From Scalesia atractyloides (lineage: Eukaryota; Streptophyta; Magnoliopsida; Asterales; Asteraceae), in NCBI GenBank assembly GCA_947069175.1, contig CAMTDV010000003.1, forward strand, positions 42,251,606 to 42,315,605: DNA of 64,000 nucleotides, read 5' to 3'. The translations under genes and the position numbers were made by a program. The notes under the pieces are model-generated. The model saw only the letters and a program-made list of their open reading frames with translations, made no database searches and was not told the DNA's origin. Below, piece after piece: positions 52,817 through 63,247 of this stretch. How positions within the stretch are numbered: position 1 is the stretch's first letter; each line of letters opens with the position of its first letter.

Positions 52817-54690
52817 TCATTCCTGAGTTTTGGTTTCTAGATTTGATGCAGCTTGATCTGCAGTCGGTTTAGGCGGTGCTTCAGTTTGATTTTTCAATGC
52901 TTCACTTGATTTTGGGTCCTCCATCGTGACTTCATTTGTGGATGAAGTCGGAGGTGGTGGAATAACTTGAACATCTGATTTGGAAGATGGTTCTTTGGGT
53001 TAATGAGAGGAGGATTGCGACTCTGTAGACTTTTCAGCAGCTTCTTCTTTCTAGTTTCATCCTTTTCTTTTTGCTCATTAATTCTGAGCATGATCTCCAT
53101 CATTTCTTTCTTTCTCTTGCTCGCTCAACAGCTCACTGAAAAAGCATGCCTTCCTCCAAGTACTTGTTTCCTGCACCAACGTGTATCTTGTTCCCATAAA
53201 GAGTATTTAAATCAAAAAGGCAGAACATGAACCCATCCATTGGATCCAGAATGCGGATATCTTCATTTGAGTTGGATCTAATGACTACTTCACATGTTTT
53301 ATCGTCATAGAACCATTTCTTAAAGTTGGTGAGTGTTACAGGTTGTTCTAGAGGAAGTTTCACCCTGGTGACCACTTTGGCTGGGTTAATTACCCAAGTA
53401 ACTCTGCCTTTTCCTGTAATTGGGTCTTTTGTTGTTTTTGAGACACGTCTCCTAGGGCGTTGAGGCTTGAAGATGGTGAATCCACGTGCGCATACTCTAA
53501 GAATAAGTCTTTCAAAGTCGCCACCAATGCTACTGTTAGAGGGATAACAAATCGTGCTTGCTTAGCGCCCGTATATTCCATGTGGGTAGACTTTGCATGT
53601 CATTTCCATTTTGGAAATACTAGATTACACCTCCTCTACGCTTTACAATAAACAACCTGGTTAGATTGCAGTACTTCCAGCTTATGATTCGATCGGTGGC
53701 CTCTGTTTTCTCGACTGTTATGACTTGATAGAAATCTGGCATTTTGGCTCTCTCCTTCTTAAACCATTCACGGTGTTGCGGAGCGAACTAGCCTCCACCG
53801 TCAGTTTCACAAACAACTTCATCCTCTAAACCCCATTAGATGAATCTGGGAGGAATTTCAATCCTATCAACTTCTTCCTCATCACTCTCTCTGTCAAGGT
53901 CACATCAACCGCAGATGCTAGTTTTTCTTTCTTCAATTTAGCTATCTCAGCTTTCCATTTTTCTTCCTCTTCTCTAAATCTGTCAAAATTGAAGAGATAT
54001 TTATAGATGAATTTTGATTAGCAGCCGTGTAAAGATCTCTAACCAGTTTGTGTAACGTAATCATTTCTTCATGCTGAAACTTTATAAATTCAGATTGCTT
54101 GGACAAGTAAGAATGTAATTCCTTGTTCTTCTTTCTCTATTCAGCTTCTCTCTGAGCACGTTTGTATCATTGACCTGATTCTGTAATAAACAAAATTCCT
54201 TAGTAGGAAACAACCCGATTTCTTTGGACAAAGGATCATACAGATCTTGAAAAGGTCGAAGTCTTGCAGGAACTCGTTGAGGAGGAGCTTGAACAGTTGA
54301 GGTTGGCTTGGGTGGAACATCCTTGGACGATCCCTCTCCTGTTTTCCATTTCTTGTGTACAGGGAACTTGCTAGGAGTGGACTCTAAGGGATCAGTTAGC
54401 AACCATTCAACAAGCTGATCTAACTGTTCATGCTCTGATGTCACCATAATGGGTGTCTCTGACTCAGTCATTTCTCTCCTTTTCAGCCTTCGCTCCTGTT
54501 TTTCTGCCTCTACAACAGCATGAATTGCTTGCATTCTTTCTATCTCCTCCCTTGTTGACCCTGCACGAATGTTGTCACCCATAATCCGCTCTGGGTTTGA
54601 GGAGTCTTTCTTACTTTTCTTCTTCGAGGGTTCTCCTTCAGCCACTTTCTTCCATTTATCTTTTCGTTTGCGTGTTAGTGGTGTTTCCAC
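52817..54690 (-). pseudogene. SIRE-D extra ORF, divergent relative, copy 1
   Basis: This is a distant homologue of the SIRE-A and SIRE-C extra ORF. It starts with a lysine-rich block (METPLTRKRKDKWKKVAEGE) and a proline-rich linker (PPKPTSTVQAPPQRVPARLR), then a helix-rich part (EFCLLQNQVNDTNVLREKLN). The C-terminal domain reads RPRRRVSKTTKDPITGKGRV, then FKKWFYDDKTCEVVI and RILDPMDGFMFC. SIRE-A has FPRRITKIDPVTKEKD, FKWWHYDSNTGEAVI and RVLDQMWLVNC at the same places. The N-terminal domain is lost to the Tekay insertion at 54755. Frame changes and stops occur near 53385, 53600-54080 and 53110. The end NLETKTQE with stop is at 52817. Confidence 0.65.
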
Positions 54691-54967
54691 TTCAACTTCT
54701 ACTTCTTGCTCTTCAGCCGCTTATTTTCCTTGTCATTCTCGGGCTTGCCTTACATTGTGACATCCAGGGTTTTTCGGATAACTTAAACGCAATACTTGTC
54801 GAATAAATTATATGCTACGTATTAAACGTGTACGAGTTAGTGAATACGTGATGTGCGATTATGTGATTGTGTTAGTTATAAAATAATTATGGTAAATATG
54901 TACACGAACCGAACCGCGACACGAACCAACCTCGATTCCTTGTGACTCTAGGAGTGAACCAAGTTTT

Positions 54968-55118
54968 AAACCCAAACCATGTCGCAAGCAAACAACCCAA
55001 ACCGAACCAACCCAAACCACTCTCGGCCGTGTGCAACCCAAACCGCAAACCCATTGCGTGCAACCCAAACCTTAAACCCAAGCCTTCGGCCGCGAGATCA
55101 AACCCAAACCGTAACCCT
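54968..55118 (+). repeat. Degenerate AACCCAAACC array upstream of the LTR promoter
   Basis: Around eight AACCCAAACC-type words lie in about 150 bases just before the TATA run, and again in unit 2 (59790-59940). A telo-box AAACCCTAA lies downstream of TATA at 55170-55178. The apparent asparagine/proline ORFs here are by-products of the repeat. Confidence 0.75.
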
Positions 55119-55130
55119 TCATCTTGCGCC

Positions 55131-55140
55131 TATATATATA
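55131..55140 (+). promoter_or_regulatory. TATA box of the Tekay-like LTR, copy 1
   Basis: TATATATATA is preceded by a GC-rich stretch. The second copy is at 59953-59962. Confidence 0.65.
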
Positions 55141-56905
55141 CTAACCATGCATGCTTCCTTCACAACACAAAACCCTAATAGCAAACAGCCGACGGCAGCC
55201 CCTTGTTCACCTCCATTCGGTCGCGAGATCAGCCCATTTGTTCACTTCCTCGATCACAAACAGCCTGCTCTTTCTTCCCGGTCGCGATTCTTTTGATCAT
55301 TGGTTCCTCATCTCACTCACGGTTCGTTTACCTTATCATTATAGATTAAAATTTATCATTTGTTACAAGATCATATTCGGATATGTGTGTTTGAATGAAG
55401 TGATTGTGTTGTTTTCGGATTGTTAATGCTAGATTGAAAGTTTGATGTTTGTTTGAAAATCTGAAATCATAGGCTGTATTTGTTTATAAAAACTAGAGAT
55501 GTTGATTAGGGTTTGCATGGATATGTTATATGTATTGATCTATGATTGGAAAAATCAGTTCTTGATCGCTTAGGTTCATTGTATTGACGGTTTATGCGAA
55601 TTAGTGGTGATAAAAGGCTGAAACAGGTTGCTGAGTAATAGTTACAGCCGACTTCATCTGGCTGTAACTCGGTCATTAGTTGTCGAAAAACGGATTTTCT
55701 AATGTCTAGAACGTAGAGATTTGAATAACGAATCTAATGGGGCTGGATTCATATTTTTCTGAAGTCGTTTGATATTTTTAAGTGGCCAAATAAGTTCAGT
55801 AACTAAAGCTGAGAAAATCCTGAAATTTTGTTAGTTGTTTATCGAGTTGGATTTTATAATCAGTAGGGAGTCGAATCATGAAATTTGTACAGTAACTAGG
55901 TATGGAAATTTCCGGGCAACTCCCACTGGAATTTTGTTAATTGAACGATCAGTGATTTTTAAATAAATTCTTCCGTGGACTGCAGTCAGAAAGCGACGAA
56001 TCTGACTGCAGCCTAGTATATTAATATTTATGGTTAATTGGTAAAGATTTAGGACTTGGAAAATTTATATAAATTTCTACAGTATAAATGTCACCTGCTG
56101 TAAAATAATTGGAATTTTTGGAACGTTGGAACTATTTTATAAAAATCCTAGAAAACAGCTGAATTATGAGTATGTAAGCTGAAATTTGATAACTTGTGAT
56201 TGTGTGCACCAAAGTGTTGCATGGATTGGATTATGTTCATGATAAATTGTTTTGATTACTATGATCACATGAGGATACTTGCATGCATGTTTGAGTGTTA
56301 GGTATTTTGTTTGTGTGTATCACTTTGTGCGTAAATTAAGTGTAGAATTTGTATTGGTGTGTTCACACACTGACTTGAAATCAATTGGTTTGTTAGGACG
56401 CAATTAGCGGTCCCATCCTTTACGACTTCTTTGCTACACTAACCGAGCAACAAAAGGTGAGTTCACGGCCCCTAACTTTATCCGGTTTTTAAACAACAGG
56501 GGGAGAAACATGTATACACTCTTCAAACTCAATCTCTTTACGCTATACGAAATTAACGTCACATAACTATTCGGTAACTAAGTTGATGTTAATGTAATGG
56601 TATGGTCACTAAGCAGCTATATCACTTAAGTCCTCGTCAATCTCTCGGATCGTTAGTATTGGGTTTTAACAGCGGGGGAATTATAAGTAGTACTACTGGG
56701 CCCGACAAGCCCCATCCGAGCTAGTCGCGCTAGCCGACGGGTATGGTCAACGGGTGAATAATTTGGCCTAACTTCGCCATGGTCAGTGATAGGCCTGGCA
56801 ACACGGAGGCACAACAGTCAGCTTTGATCGCGAACACTTACGTGACATAACTTTAGGCTAGCTACCTATATATGTTAACATTGAACTTAATTACGAATCA
56901 ACTAT

Positions 56906-57105
56906 ATTATCCCGGGTTGAGGATAATGGAAACAACAACTATATTATCCCGGGTTGAGGATAATGGAAACAACAACTTATTATTCCGGGTTTGGAATAAT
57001 GGAACCAACATCATTATTATTCCCGGTTAAGGAATAATGGAACTATCGGTATTATTCCGGGTTGGGAATAATGGAACTAAATCGTTATCCCGGGTTAGGG
57101 ATAAC
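56906..57105 (+). repeat. Array of six covarying hairpins in the LTR, copy 1
   Basis: There are six short units, each with a perfect 7-8-bp stem and a GGGTT-containing loop of 6-8 bases. Stems: ATTATCC/GGATAAT (56906-56927 and 56943-56964), ATTATTCC/GGAATAAT (56979-57000, 57016-57038, 57051-57072) and GTTATCCC/GGGATAAC (57084-57105). Spacers carry GGAAACAAC or GGAACTA. Stem changes occur on both arms together. Confidence 0.85.
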
Positions 57106-57638
57106 GGGGGAAACAAACTCATAACCGAACAAACGAATTTATGAAAACCTGTGAACTCACTCGTCTTTAATGTTGACACTTGTTTCTTTACATGTTTCTC
57201 AGGACGCTAGGAGCTCTAGGTGCACTCACATGCATTGAACAAGACATCTTTTATCGAGTCTCATTTACAAACATTGTTTTGGGTTTTTCATTTATTTTGG
57301 CGTTTGTGTTGGCGCCCGTTTCTCTACTTATTTTATGCTTCCGCTCCACCATAAAAACTAATGCTTCCGCTAAATATTGGTAACTAACTAAGACAATATA
57401 AAATTTACGATGAATGGTTAAGCAAATGATTTTTGGAAAACGTATTATCGAATCATATAGAGTCGTTCGACGTACTAGTGTTTCAGATTCTGGTTTGTTC
57501 ACACGCCTCGCGGTAAAACTCCGCAAGTGGAACATTATAAACTATTACAAAACTATCCAAAACCTGTTAAACCCAAGTACCGACTATCTCAAAAGTTCTA
57601 ACAATATCCCCCTAGATCGTTGTGTACTTGTTCATTCT

Positions 57639-59512
57639 TCATTCCTGAGTTTTGGTTTCTAGATTTGATGCAGCTTGATCTGCAGTCGGTTTAGGCGGTG
57701 CTTCAGTTTGATTTTTCAATGCTTCACTTGATTTTGGGTCCTCCATCGTGACTTCATTTGTGGATGAAGTCGGAGGTGGTGGAATAACTTGAACATCTGA
57801 TTTGGAAGATGGTTCTTTGGGTTAATGAGAGGAGGATTGCGACTCTTTAGACTTTTCAGCAGCTTCTTCTTTCTAGTTTCATCCTTTTCTTTTTGCTCAT
57901 TGATTCTGAGCATGATCTCCATCATTTCTTTCTTTCTCTTGTTCGCTCAACAGCTCACTGAAAAAGCATGCCTTCCTCCAAGTACTTGTTTCCTGCACCA
58001 ACGTGTATCTTGTTCCCATAAAGAGTATTTAAATCAAAAAGGCAGAACATGAACCCATCCATTGGATCCAGAATGCGGATATCTTCATTTGAGTTGGATC
58101 TAATGACTACTTCACATGTTTTATCGTCATAGAACCATTTCTTAAAGTTGGTGAGTGTTACAGGTTGTTCTAGAGGAAGTTTCACCCTGGTGACCACTTT
58201 GGCTGGGTTAATTACCCAAGTAACTCTGCCTTTTCCTGTAATTGGGTCTTTTGTTGTTTTTGAGACACGTCTCCTAGGGCGTTGAGGCTTGAAGATGGTG
58301 AATCCACGTGCGCATACTCTAAGAATAAGTCTTTCAAAGTCGCCACCAATGCTACTGTTAGAGGGATAACAAATCGTGCTTGCTTAGCGCCCGTATATTC
58401 CATGTGGGTAGACTTTGCATGTCATTTCCATTTTGGAAATACTAGATTACACCTCCTCTACGCTTTACAATAAACAACCTGGTTAGATTGCAGTACTTCC
58501 AGCTTATGATTCGATCGGTGGCCTCTGTTTTCTCGACTGTTATGACTTGATAGAAATCTGGCATTTTGGCTCTCTCCTTCTTAAACCATTCACGGTGTTG
58601 CGGAGCGAACTAGCCTCCACCGTCAGTTTCACAAACAACTTCATCCTCTAAACCCCATTAGATGAATCTGGGAGGAATTTCAATCCTATCAACTTCTTCC
58701 TCATCACTCTCTCTGTCAAGGTCACATCAACCGCAGATGCTAGTTTTTCTTTCTTCAATTTAGCTATCTCAGCTTTCCATTTTTCTTCCTCTTCTCTAAA
58801 TCTGTCAAAATTGAAGAGATATTTATAGATGAATTTTGATTAGCAGCCGTGTAAAGATCTCTAACCAGTTTGTGTAACGTAATCATTTCTTCATGCTGAA
58901 ACTTTATAAATTCAGATTGCTTGGACAAGTAAGAATGTAATTCCTTGTTCTTCTTTCTCTATTCAGCTTCTCTCTGAGCACGTTTGTATCATTGACCTGA
59001 TTCTGTAATAAACAAAATTCCTTAGTAGGAAACAACCCGATTTCTTTGGACAAAGGATCATACAGATCTTGAAAAGGTCGAAGTCTTGCAGGAACTCGTT
59101 GAGGAGGAGCTTGAACAGTTGAGGTTGGCTTGGGTGGAACATCCTTGGACGATCCCTCTCCTGTTTTCCATTTCTTGTGTACAGGGAACTTGCTAGGAGT
59201 GGACTCTAAGGGATCAGTTAGCAACCATTCAACAAGCTGATCTAACTGTTCATGCTCTGATGTCACCATAATGGGTGTCTCTGACTCAGTCATTTCTCTC
59301 CTTTTCAGCCTTCGCTCCTGTTTTTCTGCCTCTACAACAGCATGAATTGCTTGCATTCTTTCTATCTCCTCCCTTGTTGACCCTGCACGAATGTTGTCAC
59401 CCATAATCCGCTCTGGGTTTGAGGAGTCTTTCTTACTTTTCTTCTTCGAGGGTTCTCCTTCAGCCACTTTCTTCCATTTATCTTTTCGTTTGCGTGTTAG
59501 TGGTGTTTCCAC
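57639..59512 (-). pseudogene. SIRE-D extra ORF, copy 2
   Basis: This is a duplicate of 52817-54690 with the same frames and stops and only a few base changes (for example LKSLKSRNPPL here, LKSLQSRNPPL in copy 1). The decay therefore happened before the duplication. It contains the same lysine-rich start, proline-rich linker and C-terminal FKKWFYDDKTCEVVI domain. Confidence 0.65.
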
Positions 59513-59577
59513 TTCAACTTCTACTTCTTGCTCTTCAGCCGCTTATTTTCCTTGTCATTCTCGGGCTTGCCTTACAT

Positions 59578-62368
59578 TGTGACATCCAGGGTTTTTCGGA
59601 TAACTTAAACGCAATACTTGTCGAATAAATTATATGCTACGTATTAAACGTGTACGAGTTAGTGAATACGTGATGTGCGATTATGTGATTGTGTTAGTTA
59701 TAAAATAATTATGGTAAATATGTACACGAAACGAACCGCGACACGAACCAACCTCGATTCCTTGTGACTCTAGGAGTGAACCAAGTTTTAAACCCAAACC
59801 ATGTCGCAAGCAAACAACCCAAACCGAACCAACCCAAACCACTCTCGGCCGTGTGCAACCCAAACCGCAAACCCATTGCGTGCAACCCAAACCTTAAACC
59901 CAAGCCTTCGGCCGCGAGATCAAACCCAAACCGTAACCCTTCATCTTGCGCCTATATATATACTAACCATGCATGCTTCCTTCACAACACAAAACCCTAA
60001 TAGCAAACAGCCGACGGCAGCCCCTTGTTCACCTCCATTCGGTCGCGAGATCAGCCCATTTGTTCACTTCCTCGATCACAAACAGCCTGCTCTTTCTTCC
60101 CGGTCGCGATTCTTTTGATCATTGGTTCCTCATCTCACTCACGGTTCGTTTACCTTATCATTAAAGATTAAAATTTATCATTTGTTACAAGATCATATTC
60201 GGATATGTGTGTTTGAATGAAGTGATTGTGTTGTTTTCGGATTGTTAATGCTAGATTGAAAGTTTGATGTTTGTTTGAAAATCTGAAATCATAGGCTGTA
60301 TTTGTTTATAAAAACTAGAGATGTTGATTAGGGTTTGCATGGATATGTTATATGTATTGATCTATGATTGGAAAAATCAGTTCTTGATCGCTTAGGTTCA
60401 TTGTATTGACGGTTTATGCGAATTAGTGGTGATAAAAGGCTGAAACAGGTTGCTGAGTAATAGTTACAGCCGACTTCATCTGGCTGTAACTCGGTCATTA
60501 GTTGTCGAAAAACGGATTTTCTAATGTCTAGAACGTAGAGATTTGAATAACGAATCTAATGGGGCTGGATTCATATTTTTCTGAAGTCGTTTGATATTTT
60601 TAAGTGGCCAAATAAGTTCAGTAACTAAAGCTGAGAAAATCCTGAAATTTTGTTAGTTGTTTATCGAGTTGGATTTTATAATCAGTAGGGAGTCGAATCA
60701 TGAAATTTGTACAGCAACTAGGTATGGAAATTTCCGGGCAACTCCCACTGGAATTTTGTTAATTGAACGATCAGTGATTTTTAAATAAATTCTTCCGTGG
60801 ACTGCAGTCAGAAAGCGACGAATCTGACTGCAGCCTAGTATATTAATATTTATGGTTAATTGGTAAAGATTTAGGACTTGGAAAATTTATATAAATTTCT
60901 ACAGTATAAATGTCACCTGCTGTAAAATAATTGGAATTTTTGGAACGTTGGAACTATTTTACAAAAATCCTAGAAAACAGCTGAATTATGAGTATGTAAG
61001 CTGAAATTTGATAACTTGTGATTGTGTGCACCAAAGTGTTGCATGGATTGGATTATGTTCATGATAAATTGTTTTGATTACTATGATCACATGAGGATAC
61101 TTGCATGCATGTTTGAGTGTTAGGTATTTTGTTTGTGTGTATCACTTTGTGCGTAAATTAAGTGTAGAATTTGTATTGGTGTGTTCACACACTGACTTGA
61201 AATCAATTGGTTTGTTAGGACGCAATTAGCGGTCCCATCCTTTACGACTTCTTTGCTACACTAACCGAGCAACAAAAGGTGAGTTCACGGCCCCTAACTT
61301 TATCCGGTTTTTAAACAACAGGGGAGAAACATGTATACACTCTTCAAACTCAATCTCTTTACGCTATACGAATTTAACGTCACATAACTATTCGGTAACT
61401 AAGTTGATGTTAATGTAATGGTATGGTCACTAAGCAGCTATATCACTTAAGTCCTCGTCAATCTCTCGGATCGTTAGTATTGGGTTTTAACAGCGGGGGA
61501 ATTATAAGTAGTACTACTGGGCCCGACAAGCCCCATCCGAGCTAGTCGCGCTAGCCGACCGGGTATGGTCAACGGGTGAATAATTTGGCCTAACTTCGCC
61601 ATGGTCAGTGATAGGCCTGGCAACACGGAGGCACAACAGTCAGCTTTGATCGCGAACACTTACGTGACATAACTTTAGGCTAGCTACCTATATATGTTAA
61701 CATTGAACTTAATTACGAATCAACTATATTATCCCGGGTTGAGGATAATGGAAACAACAACTATATTATCCCGGGTTGAGGATAATGGAAACAACAACTT
61801 ATTATTCCGGGTTTGGAATAATGGAACCAACATCATTATTATTCCGGTTAAGGAATAATGGAACTATCGGTATTATTCCGGGTTGGGAATAATGGAACTA
61901 AATCGTTATCCCGGGTTAGGGATAACGGGGGAAACAAACTCATAACCGAACAAACGAATTTATGAAAACCTGTGAACTCACTCGTCTTTAATGTTGACAC
62001 TTGTTTCTTTACATGTTTCTCAGGACGCTAGGAGCTCTAGGTGCACTCACATGCATTGAACAAGACATCTTTTATCGAGTCTCATTTACAAACATTGTTT
62101 TGGGTTTTTCATTTATTTTGGCGTTTGTGTTGGCGCCCGTTTCTCTACTTATTTTATGCTTCCGCTCCACCATAAAAACTAATGCTTCCGCTAAATATTG
62201 GTAACTAACTAAGACAATATAAAATTTACGATGAATGGTTAAACAAATGATTTTTGGAAAACGTATTATCGAATAATATAGAGTCGTTCGACGTACTAGT
62301 GTTTCAGATTCTGGTTTGTTCACACGCCTCGCGGTAAAACTCCGCAAGTGGAAATTGAGGGTGTGACA
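59578..62368 (+). repeat. Tekay-like 5' LTR, complete
   Basis: The LTR is 2,791 bp, TGTGACATCC to GGGTGTGACA, with TATA at 59953-59962. It contains the second hairpin array (61728-61926). A primer site follows after three bases, so this is the working 5' LTR of the element that continues to the window end. Confidence 0.9.
61728..61926 (+). repeat. Array of six covarying hairpins in the LTR, copy 2
   Basis: This has the same six stems as 56906-57105. One loop is a base shorter (hairpin 4), with all stems intact. It ends about 440 bases before the primer site, so it lies in the transcribed R-U5 part. Confidence 0.85.
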
Positions 62369-62371
62369 GAT

Positions 62372-62383
62372 TGGTATCAGAGC
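62372..62383 (+). other. Primer binding site of the Tekay-like element
   Basis: TGGTATCAGAGC lies three bases after the LTR and is complementary to initiator methionine tRNA, as usual in chromoviruses. Confidence 0.93.
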
Positions 62384-62572
62384 CACTAGCTATAGAGAAC
62401 CATGTTTGCATTAGAAGTAGACCTAAACTATAGCTGAATACACGACACTAGACGTAGTTTGGCAACGAACTGTTATATCTTGTTATGCGATGTACCACAA
62501 CTATGTTATGTGAAATATGAATGCATAATTGAAACGAATGCAACTCGTAACTAACTACACAACCTAAAGGCA

Positions 62573-63187
62573 ATGTCATCATCATCCTCGTCATCATCCG
62601 ACAAACTTACGCAACCAAGGGCGCCAGGAAAGGCACCTATGGTGGAACCCTTACCATCTTATGGCGTGGAGACACGCTCAGCTGCTAGGAAAAGACTCGC
62701 TCTAGGGGAGGAGTCGTCCTCACGCTCGACCATCGCTGTGACGGTCGAACCGGTTAACTCGTTAGAAGTAGGGAACGACCTACTTAGAGATATGATAAGA
62801 ACGCAACAAGAACAACTAGAAAGAATGCATGAAACCATCCTCGCACAAGGATGGATGATACGACAACTGACAGGTAAAACTGAGTCGCTCGAGGAAGAGC
62901 AGCATACGAGTAAGATAGCTCGTAACACCTTAGCCAGAGACCTTCGTGCTGAGCAGCTAAGGGCTGACTGGCTAGAGGACAGAGTTCTTGAGTCTAGCTG
63001 GGGAATTCAAGAACTAGAACAAAATCAGGCACCTGCACCAGTACCTGCACCAGCACCGGCCCCTCCAATTGCGGTAGAGGATCCAGAGGAGGATCCAGAG
63101 GAGGAAGACCCAGCTGTGGAAGCTGGAAACGCCGCGGAGGATGACGGCAACGATAGCGATTTGGGGGATGGAGACATAGAAGACTGA
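62573..63187 (+). CDS. Intact ORF upstream of gag in the Tekay-like element
   Basis: This is an uninterrupted 204-residue frame separate from Gag (60 bases lie between its stop and the Gag methionine). It begins with a serine run (MSSSSSSSSDKLTQ), then VETRSAARKRLALGEESSS. A helical, heptad-rich middle (LLRDMIRTQQEQLERMHETI; LRAEQLRADWLEDRVLESSW) predicts a coiled coil. A proline/alanine linker and a strongly acidic tail (DPEEDPEEEDPAVEAG) ending DGDIED follow. No known domain is recognised. It could be a detached N-terminal extension of Gag or an accessory protein. The start is the first methionine after the leader, and no alternative start is nearby. Confidence 0.7.
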   Translation: MSSSSSSSSDKLTQPRAPGKAPMVEPLPSYGVETRSAARKRLALGEESSSRSTIAVTVEPVNSLEVGNDLLRDMIRTQQEQLERMHETILAQGWMIRQLTGKTESLEEEQHTSKIARNTLARDLRAEQLRADWLEDRVLESSWGIQELEQNQAPAPVPAPAPAPPIAVEDPEEDPEEEDPAVEAGNAAEDDGNDSDLGDGDIED

Positions 63188-63247
63188 CACGTCTCGCTTA
63201 TTTTATTTACTTTCCTTCAGTCTATTTATTTTCTACTTAGATCTAAA

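Larger units (their letters stand above)
52711..57532. repeat. Tandem segmental duplication, unit 1 (4,822 bp)
   Basis: This is a direct head-to-tail copy of 57533-62354. It holds the last 71 bases of the SIRE-D LTR, the SIRE-D extra ORF and all but the last 14 or so bases of the Tekay LTR. At the junction GTGGAA is followed by CATTATAAAC. The shared GAA at both ends (52708-52710 and 57530-57532) suggests joining at a 3-bp microhomology. By eye I found about 11 substitutions and 3 single-base indels between the units. Confidence 0.93.
54756..57532 (+). repeat. Tekay-like LTR, duplicated copy lacking its last bases
   Basis: This starts TGTGACATCC directly after SIRE-D sequence. It is identical in layout to 59578-62368 but stops at GTGGAA, missing the final ATTGAGGGTGTGACA-type end. 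It therefore has no primer site or internal region of its own and cannot be the partner LTR of an element. TATATATATA is at 55131-55140. AACCCAAACC words are upstream and the hairpin array is at 56906-57105. Confidence 0.88.
57533..62354. repeat. Tandem segmental duplication, unit 2
   Basis: This is the second copy of 52711-57532. It is followed by the natural end of the Tekay LTR. Because unit 1 is preceded by the natural continuation of SIRE-D, the pre-duplication order can be read at both outer edges. Confidence 0.93.

Noticed and set aside
54942..55296. Asparagine/proline-rich ORFs on the plus strand
   Set aside because: They are translations of the AACCCAAACC repeat around the LTR promoter, and appear in several frames and in both duplication units.
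56906..57105. CRISPR-like array because of regular short palindromic repeats
   Set aside because: Spacers are short and similar to each other, units are only about 35 bases, there are no cas genes, and the setting is a plant LTR.
57180..57383. Small hydrophobic ORF with a possible membrane span
   Set aside because: It lies wholly inside the LTR, overlaps the candidate splice acceptor, and is open by AT-rich chance. The duplicate copy gives no independent support.
54756..62368. The two Tekay-like LTRs as the 5' and 3' LTR of one element
   Set aside because: The sequence between them is SIRE-D, not gypsy internal sequence. The first copy lacks its last bases and any primer site. Divergence is shared evenly with the flanking SIRE-D part, so it is a segmental duplication.
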